From assembly GCA_016206085.1 (NCBI GenBank), contig JACQSF010000008.1:1-46762 (forward strand): a DNA stretch of 46,762 bases, in the 5' to 3' direction. Of the stretch, positions 25,854 through 35,131 are shown piece by piece. The translations under genes and the position numbers were made by a program. Positions within the stretch are counted from its first letter, which is position 1; every line of letters starts with the position of its first letter. The notes below the pieces were generated by a model. The model did no database searches. It had not been told where the DNA came from and saw only the letters and a list, made by a program, of their open reading frames with translations. This stretch comes from Candidatus Uhrbacteria bacterium. Its GTDB lineage: Bacteria > Patescibacteriota > Patescibacteriia > UBA9934 > GWF2-40-263.

Positions 25854-26609
25854 ATGTCTAAGCTCCCTACACTATCTGATGAGACACTCGAACTCCTGGG
25901 GCTCAAACCCAAGGACATGACTGTCTACACGCACCTTCTCAAACTGGGAACCGCGCCTTTACGGCGCATTGCAGAGGTAACCAACCTCAATCGCGGAACC
26001 ACCTACGATGCCCTCAAACGTCTCATCGACGTCGGACTTGTCTCCCACATGGACGCCAAGACCCATCGCTACTTCACGGCTGAGGATCCTCAAAAACTGA
26101 CAGGACTCGCCGTGCGACGCGAGGTTGCCATCCAAGAAGCTCAGCTCAAACTCAAAGATGTCGTGCCGCAGTTTAAAGAGCTTCTGGGGATGAGCGCCCA
26201 TCGTCCAAGCGTGCGCTACTACGAAGGCGAGTCGGGCGTGCGAGATATCCTTACGGATGTCCTCAAGACGAGCGTGCATGCCAAGGACAAACTCTTCCGT
26301 ATTTACTCCTCGGAAGGGATTCGCGACTTAATCGCTCACGCCTGGCCCGGGTTCATTAAACTTCGGGTGCGCAAGGGCGTTCGAGTAAGAACCATATCGA
26401 TTGGAGCTGGCGGACGGACACATGGATTGGATGAACGCAAATGGCTCACGCAAATGAACAAGGCGCCGTCGTACATCTTCATCTATCCAGGTAAGACGGC
26501 CTTTGTGTCCCTGGATGAGCGTCGACAACTGTTCGGTGTCATCATCGAGGACGAAGCGGTCGCCGCGACGCAGGAGATGATTTTCGATGCATTATGGAAG
26601 ATGATGTGA
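25854..26609 (+). CDS. TrmB-family transcriptional regulator
   Basis: LLGLKPKDMTVYTHLLKLGTAPLRRIAEVTNLNRGTTYDALKRLIDVGLVSHMDAKTHRYFTAEDPQKL. Confidence 0.85.
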   Translation: MSKLPTLSDETLELLGLKPKDMTVYTHLLKLGTAPLRRIAEVTNLNRGTTYDALKRLIDVGLVSHMDAKTHRYFTAEDPQKLTGLAVRREVAIQEAQLKLKDVVPQFKELLGMSAHRPSVRYYEGESGVRDILTDVLKTSVHAKDKLFRIYSSEGIRDLIAHAWPGFIKLRVRKGVRVRTISIGAGGRTHGLDERKWLTQMNKAPSYIFIYPGKTAFVSLDERRQLFGVIIEDEAVAATQEMIFDALWKMM

Positions 26610-26616
26610 GACGTGG

Positions 26617-26689
26617 GTTAGGTACTACAGGAAAAATATTTCTTGCTGGCAAAGCCGAGCCAAGAAATTTTTTTCCTGTAGTACCTAAC
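26617..26689. repeat. Long hairpin, 29-nt arms with 28/29 complementary
   Basis: gttaggtactacaggaaaaatatttcttg [ctggcaaagccgagc] caagaaatttttttcctgtagtacctaac. Confidence 0.95.
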
Positions 26690-26706
26690 TACATCCTGGA
26701 GGAGAC

Positions 26707-27234
26707 GTGCCCACTGCTGCTGTCGTTATGCTCTGCGGCCCTCATGACGAGGGTGACCAACCTCCGACCCGTCGGATCGACCACGCCATCGGAATCGTCC
26801 GAGATCTCGAGCTCCCACTCTTCATCGCCGGAGACGCGTTCGAAGGCGACGAGATCCGGCGGTTCCATGACCGAGCCTGGAAGGCAGGAGTCGCTTCCGT
26901 CGTTCCGGCTTTTGATTCTCGGCACTGCACGCTCTCGGACGCACACGCGGTCTCCAGGCAGATCCTGGAGCGGCGCTTCGATCGGCTCAACCGCATCCAT
27001 CTTGTCACCGACTGGTGGCACATGGAGCGAGCCGCGCGGATGTTCGAAGACGAACTCACCACGATCGTCGGCCGCACGTTTCGAATCGTCCCAGAGTCCG
27101 TGGTGGTCGGTCCCAATCCGGAAGAGCTCGTTTACCGCAACGAGCGCCAGGGACTTGCCGACTACCTCGCCGGCCGTTACGGCCAGCGTCCGGTCATCGA
27201 CCCGCTCCGGCACCGACCTGAACTCTCCCCCTGA
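26707..27234 (+). CDS. DUF218/YdcF-ElyC-like protein, GC-rich, GTG start
   Basis: VVMLCGPHDEG...RIDHAIGIVRDLELPLFIAGDAFEGDEIRRFHDRAW...IHLVTDWWHMERAARMFE; ggagga SD. Confidence 0.65.
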   Translation: MPTAAVVMLCGPHDEGDQPPTRRIDHAIGIVRDLELPLFIAGDAFEGDEIRRFHDRAWKAGVASVVPAFDSRHCTLSDAHAVSRQILERRFDRLNRIHLVTDWWHMERAARMFEDELTTIVGRTFRIVPESVVVGPNPEELVYRNERQGLADYLAGRYGQRPVIDPLRHRPELSP

Positions 27235-27248
27235 GAAGGAATCAAAAA

Positions 27249-27285
27249 CGCGCCAGGCATCACGTGCCAGGCGCATTTCTTTTTA
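27249..27285 (+). terminator. Terminator after the DUF218-like gene
   Basis: cgcgccaggcatcacgtgccaggcgcatttcttttt. Confidence 0.75.
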
Positions 27286-27657
27286 TCCAAACAAGGTTCC
27301 CCAGAATCCCTTTTTCTTTTCATTTGTGGGTGTGGAGCTTGAGGCAGAGGTTGTTTCTTTCAAGCTTACAACGAATTCTGTGATTCGACGCATCTCGTGC
27401 TCCACGATCGGCCCTTCATATTCCCCAGCGTGTGCACTCGTCCCTTCGTAGCTCGCTTCTTTTTGGTCGACGTGGAGGTTTACCTGGATCCCGCCGTTTA
27501 GGTCCTCGACATAGGCGTGGTAGCGCGGGAACCGTTCGCCGGCCACACGTTTCACATAGCTAATCTGTCCCGCCCGCGTCCGTTGTTCGCCATAGCCCAT
27601 TCGTCGCAGGAGGTTACGGGCATTGTCGGAAAGTGGACCTGTAAAGAACTGTTTCAT
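27283..27657 (-). CDS. Hypothetical protein, paralog of 27662-28120
   Basis: GERFPRYHAYVEDLNGGIQVNLHVDQKEASYEGTSAHAGEYEGPIVEHEMRRITE. Confidence 0.75.
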   Translation of the reverse strand: MKQFFTGPLSDNARNLLRRMGYGEQRTRAGQISYVKRVAGERFPRYHAYVEDLNGGIQVNLHVDQKEASYEGTSAHAGEYEGPIVEHEMRRITEFVVSLKETTSASSSTPTNEKKKGFWGTLFG

Positions 27658-27661
27658 AGAC

Positions 27662-28120
27662 TTACATTGGTTTGAATAGGATATCGAACAAGCCGCGTTT
27701 CTTTTTGAGAGGAGGTACTGAACTCACGGGTGCAGGAAGCTCTGATGAGTGGTAGATCTCTTTGAGACAGATTCGACCACACATCGCTTCCAGCAATCGA
27801 TGCATCTCCTCATTCACACGGCCACCTGTGTAGGCCCAGGGTTGGTTGTGATTTCCCTTGTGGCTGATGCTGTCGAGTGCGTCAAAGTGTAGATCAATTT
27901 CCATTCCCTGATCGTTCATTGAGACGTACGCATGGAACCGAGGAAAACGAGGGTCGTTCAGACGTCGATGATAGCACGCGCGACCTGCTTCTACACAATG
28001 TCGAACATAGCCCGTTTTTGTCATGAGGGCGTCGGGAGTGCCGGGAAGAGGATGGGGGAGGAGCTTCTTCATAGGGCGGCTATTCACTTCAGCATTGCCA
28101 AAAAAAATGAAAAAGGTCAA
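27662..28120 (-). CDS. Hypothetical protein, paralog of 27283-27657
   Basis: DPRFPRFHAYVSMNDQGMEIDLHFDALDSISHKGNHNQPWAYTGGRVNEEMHRLLEAM; start may be internal (MKKLLPHPLPG). Confidence 0.75.
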   Translation of the reverse strand: MTFFIFFGNAEVNSRPMKKLLPHPLPGTPDALMTKTGYVRHCVEAGRACYHRRLNDPRFPRFHAYVSMNDQGMEIDLHFDALDSISHKGNHNQPWAYTGGRVNEEMHRLLEAMCGRICLKEIYHSSELPAPVSSVPPLKKKRGLFDILFKPM

Positions 28121-28293
28121 ATGATTCTGTGCATAAAGTTGAGATTTACGTCGTTTTTTGACGAGAACACCTGGCCCCAGCGTTTCTCGTGCAAGGATCT
28201 CAAGCGTGTGGAAGATGCCATCTATGTGCGCTACCGCGTGCGGGTTTTCAATTTCTTAGAGTTTTGCTATAGTTCTGCGCGTCCGCCGTATCT

Positions 28294-28381
28294 GGAGAGG
28301 TCGCATAGTGGCCTAGTGCACACGCTTGGAAAGCGTGCATACCGCAAGGTATCGAGAGTTCGAATCTCTCCCTCTCCGCCA
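28294..28381 (+). tRNA. tRNA-Ser (anticodon GGA), CCA encoded
   Basis: Acceptor ggagagg/cctctcc, anticodon loop cttggaaag, long variable arm, 3' GCCA. Confidence 0.95.
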
Positions 28382-28393
28382 GAAAATCTTTTT

Positions 28394-28720
28394 ATGAGCG
28401 AATCTGAAAAAATTCCTTCTTTCGACCGTTGGATGATCACTGATGACTCTCACATCACTCTTGAGTCTCCTTATGTGGCGATCGGCTCGGGGCATCTCGA
28501 AGTCTACTTAGAAGATCCTGATGGGGCATTCGGTGGCCTAGGTATTGCTATTAAAATGGTCTTACCTGAATCAGTCACTCAGGTATTCCGAAAGTGTGAG
28601 GCACAAGGGAAAAAGCTTCATGTTTATCTTACAGTTCATGGGATTCGACATGACTTTATTCTTGTTAATCGTCCAGATGCTGGTCGTTATCCATGGCGAT
28701 TGCAATTGCCGAAAGAATGA
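28394..28720 (+). CDS. Hypothetical protein
   Basis: 108 aa MSESEKIPSFDRWMITDDSHITLESPYVAIG...; ORF track start at 27932 runs through the tRNA and is implausible. Confidence 0.65.
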   Translation: MSESEKIPSFDRWMITDDSHITLESPYVAIGSGHLEVYLEDPDGAFGGLGIAIKMVLPESVTQVFRKCEAQGKKLHVYLTVHGIRHDFILVNRPDAGRYPWRLQLPKE

Positions 28721-28893
28721 TCCCTACCCGGCTTACATGTCTAAAATTATCAGAGCACAAGTCCTGGAAAAGCTCTTGAAACACCCCCCACAATCTTGGC
28801 ACTGAACGCGTCTACACCGTCAAAACAGTCCGATCGTCGGGTGGATTTGTTTGTGATATCTTGTGTTCATTCGTTTTTAACTGTCTCAGTGTG

Positions 28894-29454
28894 ATGAATC
28901 GTGCAACGAAGATTCATATTTTCAAAGATGCTTGTCTTCTTCTTACAAGTCTTGGCGTTGCGTTTGTTTTGCTTCTCACACCATCTATTGAGCGCCTCCT
29001 CACATCCTCAAGGGAAGTCGAAGTTTTAGTAAGTTTCGTTGCAGGTATTTTTTTTACCTCCGTCGTTACCAGTCCCACAGCCATGGTTGCGCTCGCAGAG
29101 ATTGGAGCGGCTAACTCTCCATGGCTCGTCGCGTTGGTTGGTGGTGCTGGAGCCGTGATTGGAGATCTGATTCTGTATCGTTTCATCAGGACACATTTTA
29201 ACAAAGATCTGGAACAGTTTTTGAAAACACGACGTCTGCGCAGTGTCTTCTCTCTTTCCCGTTTTCGATCCTTTACGTGGCTTCTTCCGTTCATTGGTGG
29301 TCTTATGATCGCCTCCCCGCTCCCGGATGAACTTGGAGTAACACTTCTAGGTGTCGCAAGACTTCCGCCAAAAACCTTTGTACTCATTTCTTACCTCTCA
29401 AATTTTTTGGGTATTCTGTTGATCGCGTTGGCGGCTAAGAGTCTGGCATCTTGA
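28894..29454 (+). CDS. Small integral membrane protein, possibly VTT/DedA-like
   Basis: Hydrophobic helices; GAVIGDLILYRFIRTHF..LPFIGGLMIASPLPDELGVTLLG. Confidence 0.6.
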   Translation: MNRATKIHIFKDACLLLTSLGVAFVLLLTPSIERLLTSSREVEVLVSFVAGIFFTSVVTSPTAMVALAEIGAANSPWLVALVGGAGAVIGDLILYRFIRTHFNKDLEQFLKTRRLRSVFSLSRFRSFTWLLPFIGGLMIASPLPDELGVTLLGVARLPPKTFVLISYLSNFLGILLIALAAKSLAS

Positions 29455-29478
29455 ACGGGAGACTGCTAAGCTCTTGCC

Positions 29479-31254
29479 ATGGACCCCAAAGATGAAATCA
29501 AACAAAAGCTCGATATTCTGGACTTGGTGAGCGAGTATGTTGTCCTTAAACCTTCTGGTTCCACCGGGTTTAAGGGGCTTTGTCCGTTCCACTCAGAAAA
29601 ATCTCCTTCGTTTCATGTCTCCCAAGATCGCCAAAATTGGCACTGCTTTGGGTGTAACGAGGGGGGAGATTGTTTTAGTTTCGTAATGAAAATGGAGGGG
29701 ATGACATTTCCTGAGGCGCTGATGCATTTGGGAAAAAAGGTTGGGGTTGAAGTTCGTCGTCTTCCAACCGCAGAGACGAATACCCGCTCCCGCATGCTGC
29801 AGGCGAATGACCTGGCGCAAAAATTTTATCGCAAAGTCCTTACCGATTCTCCCAAAGCATCCGCGGCGCGCGATTACGTTGAGACACGACAGATTCCGTC
29901 AGAATTGGCTGAACGTTTTGGAATTGGATTTGCCACAGACGACTGGGATACGCTTTCACAGTTTCTGTTGAAGCGCGGTTTTTCCGAAGGTGAACTTGTC
30001 CAAGCCGGACTCTCGATGCGACGCAAACAAGGCTCTGGGGTGATTGATCGATTTCGCAATCGCCTCATGATTCCTCTGCGCGATCATCATGGGAATACGG
30101 TTGGTTTTACTGGACGTAGCATGCCAGGAGACGAGCAAGGTCCCAAGTACATGAATTCACCTGAGACGCCTGTGTACTCAAAGAGTCATTTGTTGTTTGG
30201 ACTCGATCTTGCCAAGCGCCCGGCGCGCGATGCGGGATTCATTGTGATTGTTGAGGGGAACCTTGATGTCGTTGCCTCGCATAAGGCGGGAATTGAAAAC
30301 ATCGTCGCTTCTTCTGGGACGGCGTTTACCCAAGATCAACTCGAGCTTCTCAAACGCTATACTTCAACGATCGTCTTTGCATTTGATTCCGATGCGGCCG
30401 GACTCAAGGCTGCCAAGAAAGGAATGAGTCTTGCGCGCGCGCTTGAGTTTGATATTCGTGCGGCGATTCTTCCGGAAGGGGTAAAAGATCCTGATGAGCT
30501 TGTGCAAAAAGATCCTCAACTCTGGAAGCAGCTGGTCGAACATTCACAACCCATCATGAAATTTTTTCTTTCTCACGTGATACGTGGCAAGAACCTGAAG
30601 AACATCGATGATAAGCGAGCCATCGCTCGTGAGCTTCTCCCTGCGCTGGGAGAGATGACACTGGTCGTTGAGCGCGAGCATTGGCTCCAGATCGTCGCCG
30701 ACCTGTTACAGATTTCTGCCGATCAGCTCCGCCCCTCCATCCCTTCAGCAGGGAAGCCGTCAGGAACCTCTAAGCCCTCTGAACCTTCTAAGCCCTCCCA
30801 GCCCTTACGAAAATCCGAAAAAGCTCGCCAACTTCTTTTTGGATACGTGGTGAAGACTCCCGACGCGTTTGATATATTTCGTAAGCGGCTTGAAAAGGTA
30901 TTCGAAGGCAATGAGCTGTGGATAACCCTTTACAAGTTGGCGGCAGACACGTATTATTCAGGCAGTCAACCAGCACAAAAAACCTATTTTTCGCGGATTC
31001 AAGACCTGATATCCAGCCATCCACAGCAAGCATCGCTTCAACAGCTGCTTGATACATCACTGTTCATGGCCGACGAAACCTTTCAGGATCTTCCGCCACA
31101 AAAGGTGCTGGAGCATATCGACCATCTGTTCTCCATGCTTGATGAGGAAGCCGCTTCGCAGAGTAAAAACGTCCTCGCGCGCGAGCTTCGACAAGCGGAA
31201 GCCGCCGGGGACGCTCAAGCCGTTGCGCGGCTCCTTCGCCACCTAAACGAATAG
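29479..31254 (+). CDS. dnaG: DNA primase
   Basis: IKQKLDILDLVSEYVVLKPSG..FKGLCPFHSEKSPSFHVSQDRQNWHCFGCNEGGDCFSFVMKMEGMTF; TOPRIM FIVIVEGNLDVV. Confidence 0.96.
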   Translation: MDPKDEIKQKLDILDLVSEYVVLKPSGSTGFKGLCPFHSEKSPSFHVSQDRQNWHCFGCNEGGDCFSFVMKMEGMTFPEALMHLGKKVGVEVRRLPTAETNTRSRMLQANDLAQKFYRKVLTDSPKASAARDYVETRQIPSELAERFGIGFATDDWDTLSQFLLKRGFSEGELVQAGLSMRRKQGSGVIDRFRNRLMIPLRDHHGNTVGFTGRSMPGDEQGPKYMNSPETPVYSKSHLLFGLDLAKRPARDAGFIVIVEGNLDVVASHKAGIENIVASSGTAFTQDQLELLKRYTSTIVFAFDSDAAGLKAAKKGMSLARALEFDIRAAILPEGVKDPDELVQKDPQLWKQLVEHSQPIMKFFLSHVIRGKNLKNIDDKRAIARELLPALGEMTLVVEREHWLQIVADLLQISADQLRPSIPSAGKPSGTSKPSEPSKPSQPLRKSEKARQLLFGYVVKTPDAFDIFRKRLEKVFEGNELWITLYKLAADTYYSGSQPAQKTYFSRIQDLISSHPQQASLQQLLDTSLFMADETFQDLPPQKVLEHIDHLFSMLDEEAASQSKNVLARELRQAEAAGDAQAVARLLRHLNE

Positions 31255-31290
31255 CGGCGCGCGACGCCGACCTTTTTCTGTCTTTGCGCT

Positions 31291-32523
31291 ATGTCGAGAT
31301 CTCCATCCAAGAAGAAGTTGTTTGCAAAAAAGAAACGTCCGGAAAAGAAAAAACGATCGGTTCCAAAAAAGAAGCTCATCAAGAAACCTGCGGCGAGGAT
31401 TGTTCATCCCATGCAAGGACGATACAAACGTGCCGATGCCCCCAAGCAAGAGATCCTTGATCGTTTGATTGACAAGGGCATGCGTCGCGGCTACATCACG
31501 GAGAATGAGCTTCTCTTTACGTTCACACAACTCGAGGACTATCTTGAAGTGTTTGAAGCGTTCCTGGATGAACTTGATCGTGTTGGTGTGCACTTCGTGG
31601 AAGTGAAGGAAGGGATTCTTGGTCGTGCAAAGGAACGTGACGACGTCTATGAGAAGATCCGTATGAGTGAGGATGCCCGTCGTGTGGCGTTGCCGGAGAT
31701 CACTCAGGATTCGATACAAATGTACTTGCGTGAGATCGGGAAAATTCCCCTCCTGACAGGTGAAATGGAAGTGGCTCTTGCCAAACGCAAGGAACGCAAT
31801 GACAAAGAAGCCGAACGCCGACTTATTGAGGCCAACCTGCGTTTGGTCGTTTCCATTGCGAAGAAGTTTGTCGGCAAGTCGATGTCGTTGTTGGATCTTA
31901 TTCAGGAAGGCAACATTGGTCTTTTTCGTGCCGTGAAAAAATTTGAATATCGAAAAGGATTTAAATTTTCTACCTACGCCACATGGTGGATTCGTCAGGC
32001 GATCACACGCGCACTCGCCGACCAGTCCCGCACTATCCGTATTCCGGTACACATGGTCGAGACCATCAACAAGTTCCAGCAGATCGAACGTCAGCTTATT
32101 CAGGATCTTGGACGCGAACCGCTTGCCGAGGAAATTGCCGCCGAGATGGGACAACCTATCGAGAAGGTGCGACACATTCGTAAAATTTCGCAGGATACCG
32201 TCTCGCTTGAAACGAGCGTCGGAGATGATGACGAGGACTCAAAGCTCGAGGATTTCCTCGAGGACGTAAAGACGATCTCCCCAGACCGCACGGCCGCGCG
32301 CGAGCTTCTCAAAGATTACGTCAATCAATCGATGATGGAGTTGACGCCACGCGAACAGAAGATTCTCGAAATGCGCTTTGGACTTACCGATGGGGTGAGC
32401 CATACGCTGGAGGAAGTAGGTCGCGAGTTCGACGTTACGCGCGAACGTATCCGACAAATTGAAGCCAAGGCTTTGGAGAAGATCCAGGCAAATCCACTAA
32501 TCGAGAAACTTCGAGACTACTAA
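31291..32523 (+). CDS. rpoD: RNA polymerase primary sigma factor
   Basis: [98 protein letters not shown]. Confidence 0.97.
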   Translation: MSRSPSKKKLFAKKKRPEKKKRSVPKKKLIKKPAARIVHPMQGRYKRADAPKQEILDRLIDKGMRRGYITENELLFTFTQLEDYLEVFEAFLDELDRVGVHFVEVKEGILGRAKERDDVYEKIRMSEDARRVALPEITQDSIQMYLREIGKIPLLTGEMEVALAKRKERNDKEAERRLIEANLRLVVSIAKKFVGKSMSLLDLIQEGNIGLFRAVKKFEYRKGFKFSTYATWWIRQAITRALADQSRTIRIPVHMVETINKFQQIERQLIQDLGREPLAEEIAAEMGQPIEKVRHIRKISQDTVSLETSVGDDDEDSKLEDFLEDVKTISPDRTAARELLKDYVNQSMMELTPREQKILEMRFGLTDGVSHTLEEVGREFDVTRERIRQIEAKALEKIQANPLIEKLRDY

Positions 32524-32526
32524 AGA

Positions 32527-32555
32527 GAAAAACAGGTGACGAGCCTGTTTTTCGA
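32527..32555 (+). terminator. Terminator after rpoD
   Basis: aaaaacaggtgacgagcctgttttt. Confidence 0.85.
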
Positions 32556-32585
32556 TACGACGTTTTGGGTTATACTACCGTCACT

Positions 32586-34412
32586 ATGAAACTATTTCGT
32601 CGTTGGTGGTTTTGGGTTCTGAGTATTGGGGTGATTGGATTGATTGGATTTTTTGCCCTGAAGCCTTCGGCACCTGTTGAGTACGTCACCGAGGTCATCA
32701 CACGTGAAGCACTCGTCCAAACGGTGGATGCCAACGGAGAGGTTGTCTCGCTAGATGAGGTTGAGCTTTCGTTTGATTTGTCCGGGACGGTGGAGTCAAT
32801 TTTGGTGAGTGTGGGTGATGCGGTTGGAATCGGGGACTTGTTGGCTGTTCTTGAAACAGACGAACTGATCGCGGATGTGCAAAGTGCCTATCAGGCGGTG
32901 CAAGTTGCGCAGGGAACGCTCGATGCACAAAAAGCTGGGGCGAGTGAGGAGTCGATTGCCGTGTCGCAGGTGGCTCTCATGTCTGCACAAACAGATTACG
33001 ATCATGCCGTTGCACTTAGTCCGTTGATCGAAACAGTATATCTTGCACAAGAGAACGTTCAATCGGCGGCGCTGACATCTGCCTCAGATAATGTCACACA
33101 AACGATCGCTGACAATGCGTTGCTGATTGCCGATGCCTATGACGACTTACTTGGTTCTGCATGGGCGGGCGTCATCGAGGCTCGAAGTGCCTACTCCAAA
33201 GGGGACGAGATCCTCGGGGTTCACAATACGACACTCAACGATGACTATCAGAATCTCCTTTCTTCAGGAAACTCATCCGCGGTTGAGTCTGCAAAGACGG
33301 CGCTCACCACACTCAATTCGAGTCTTTTTTCAGCAGAGACGGCCATTGTTTCGGCACAGTATGGTTCTTCTGGAACGATTGTGACTGCCGCGGAAGATGT
33401 GGAGGAGGCACTCGACGATGCTGCCGCATTATTGCTCTACATCCGAATGGCTGTTTCCGCCATGCCGGCAACCGGAGACTTGAGTGTGAGCGAGGCGACA
33501 ACGCTTGCTTCATCCATCGATACCGCCCGCGTGGCCGTACAAGTTGACCAAGCCGCTCTTCAAAATGCATTTCAAACCGTTCAAGATGCGCTCCTGAGTG
33601 CGAACCACAACTTAGAGGATGCCAACAATGCGCTTGCACAGGCCCAAGCTTCCTTTGATGAGGCGGTTGCCTCGCGCGAGTACCAACTGGTTGTCGCGGA
33701 TCAAGCCATTTCTTCTGCCCAAGCCGTTACCGGTTTGCGCGAAGCGGAATTGGCGCAGGCACAGGCGGCGCCGCGAGTTGTTGATTTGGCTTCCTACGAG
33801 GCTGAAGTTGCTCGCGTGCAAGCCGCATACGCTTCCGCACAAGCTCGCCTAGATCGTGCCGAAATGCGCTCACCCATTGTGGGTGATGTGACGGACGTGG
33901 CGATTGAAGTCGGTGAACAGGTCACAGCGACCAGTGCTGTCATCACCGTCCAAACGACACAGGAACAGTTTGAGATCGTGGCGGATGTGAGTGAGTCTGA
34001 TATCGCGAAACTCGCGATTGGCCAGCAAGCAGAGATCACATTTGATGCATTTGGTTCATCACAAAAACTGGTTGGAGAGGTACGCAAGATCGATCCGGCG
34101 GAAAAGTTGATCGAAAGTGTTGTGTACTACGAGGTGACGGTTTCCTTTGTCCAAGAAGATCAAAGTCTTGCGCTTCGTCCAGGGCTTTCGGCGGATCTTA
34201 TCTTCACTACCGATCGCAAAGAAGATGCACTCACGATTTCTCAACGCGCACTTCAATCTCGCAATGGCGGTACGTTTGTTCGCGTGCTCAAGGATGGCCA
34301 GGTAGAGGAACGAGATGTAACGATTGGATTGCGTGGCGATCTTGGCCGCGTGGAGATTTTGTCCGGACTTGAGGAAGGGGAGGAAATTATCATTCGAGAA
34401 CTAACGCCCTAG
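32586..34412 (+). CDS. HlyD/MacA-family efflux periplasmic adaptor
   Basis: N-terminal TM, lipoyl-like half-motifs, long Ala/Gln coiled coil, MRSPIVGDVTDVAIEVGEQVTATSAVI. Confidence 0.9.
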   Translation: MKLFRRWWFWVLSIGVIGLIGFFALKPSAPVEYVTEVITREALVQTVDANGEVVSLDEVELSFDLSGTVESILVSVGDAVGIGDLLAVLETDELIADVQSAYQAVQVAQGTLDAQKAGASEESIAVSQVALMSAQTDYDHAVALSPLIETVYLAQENVQSAALTSASDNVTQTIADNALLIADAYDDLLGSAWAGVIEARSAYSKGDEILGVHNTTLNDDYQNLLSSGNSSAVESAKTALTTLNSSLFSAETAIVSAQYGSSGTIVTAAEDVEEALDDAAALLLYIRMAVSAMPATGDLSVSEATTLASSIDTARVAVQVDQAALQNAFQTVQDALLSANHNLEDANNALAQAQASFDEAVASREYQLVVADQAISSAQAVTGLREAELAQAQAAPRVVDLASYEAEVARVQAAYASAQARLDRAEMRSPIVGDVTDVAIEVGEQVTATSAVITVQTTQEQFEIVADVSESDIAKLAIGQQAEITFDAFGSSQKLVGEVRKIDPAEKLIESVVYYEVTVSFVQEDQSLALRPGLSADLIFTTDRKEDALTISQRALQSRNGGTFVRVLKDGQVEERDVTIGLRGDLGRVEILSGLEEGEEIIIRELTP

Positions 34413-34413
34413 C

Positions 34414-35130
34414 ATGGCTGTGTCACTTATCACATGCAAGGATCTCACTCGCGACTACGTGAATGGCGAAGTCGTCACTCAGGCGTTGCGCGGGGTGACC
34501 TTTGAGATTCAATCAGGGGAATTTGTCGCGATCATGGGACCATCGGGTTCAGGGAAATCGACACTCATGCACATTTTAGGTTTCCTGGATTCATTCACTA
34601 ATGGATCGTACCTATTCGAGGGGAAGGACGTGCGTGAATTTTCTGGCGATGCTGTCGCCAAGTTTCGACAAGATAAAGTCGGATTTATTTTTCAGGCGTT
34701 TAATCTCCTGAGTAAGTCGACCGTGTACCAGAACATCATGCTTCCGCTTGTGTATGGATTTTTGTCCCCAAGCGAACGCGCGCGTCGGACGAATGAGGCT
34801 ATCACGGCTGTTTCGATGGAACATCGACAAGATCACTATTCAAGTCAACTATCCGGGGGAGAAAAACAACGGGTAGCGATCGCCCGCGCGCTGGTGAATG
34901 AACCGTCGGTCATTTTTGCTGACGAACCAACGGGCAACCTCGACACAAAAACGGGAGCGCAGATCCTTGATCTCTTGGGCGCTCTGCACGATCAGGGTCA
35001 CACGATCGTGATGGTGACCCATGAAGCTGAGGCGGCGCAGTACGCTTCGCGCATTATCCGCATGCGTGACGGTCTCATCGAATCGGACATGACAAACGGT
35101 GACCGCCGTCGAGGTGGCTACAACAAGTAG
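34414..35130 (+). CDS. ABC transporter ATP-binding protein, MacB/LolD type
   Basis: [53 protein letters not shown]. Confidence 0.96.
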   Translation: MAVSLITCKDLTRDYVNGEVVTQALRGVTFEIQSGEFVAIMGPSGSGKSTLMHILGFLDSFTNGSYLFEGKDVREFSGDAVAKFRQDKVGFIFQAFNLLSKSTVYQNIMLPLVYGFLSPSERARRTNEAITAVSMEHRQDHYSSQLSGGEKQRVAIARALVNEPSVIFADEPTGNLDTKTGAQILDLLGALHDQGHTIVMVTHEAEAAQYASRIIRMRDGLIESDMTNGDRRRGGYNK

Positions 35131-35131
35131 T

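Noticed and set aside
26617-26689. Long hairpins as integron attC sites
   Set aside because: Ends read GTTAGGT…ACCTAAC, the reverse of the RYYYAAC…GTTRRRY attC order, and there is no integrase or cassette array.
26594-27451. 285-aa plus-strand ORF spanning the hairpin and DUF218-like gene in another frame
   Set aside because: Ser/Arg-rich shadow translation running through a hairpin and a terminator.
27932-28720. 262-aa ORF from the track
   Set aside because: Reads through the antisense of 27662-28120 and the whole tRNA-Ser; only the 3' part (28394-28720) is plausible.
28738-28806. 22-aa ORF MSKIIRAQVLEKLLKHPPQSWH
   Set aside because: No SD, no recognisable family; probably chance or a gene remnant.
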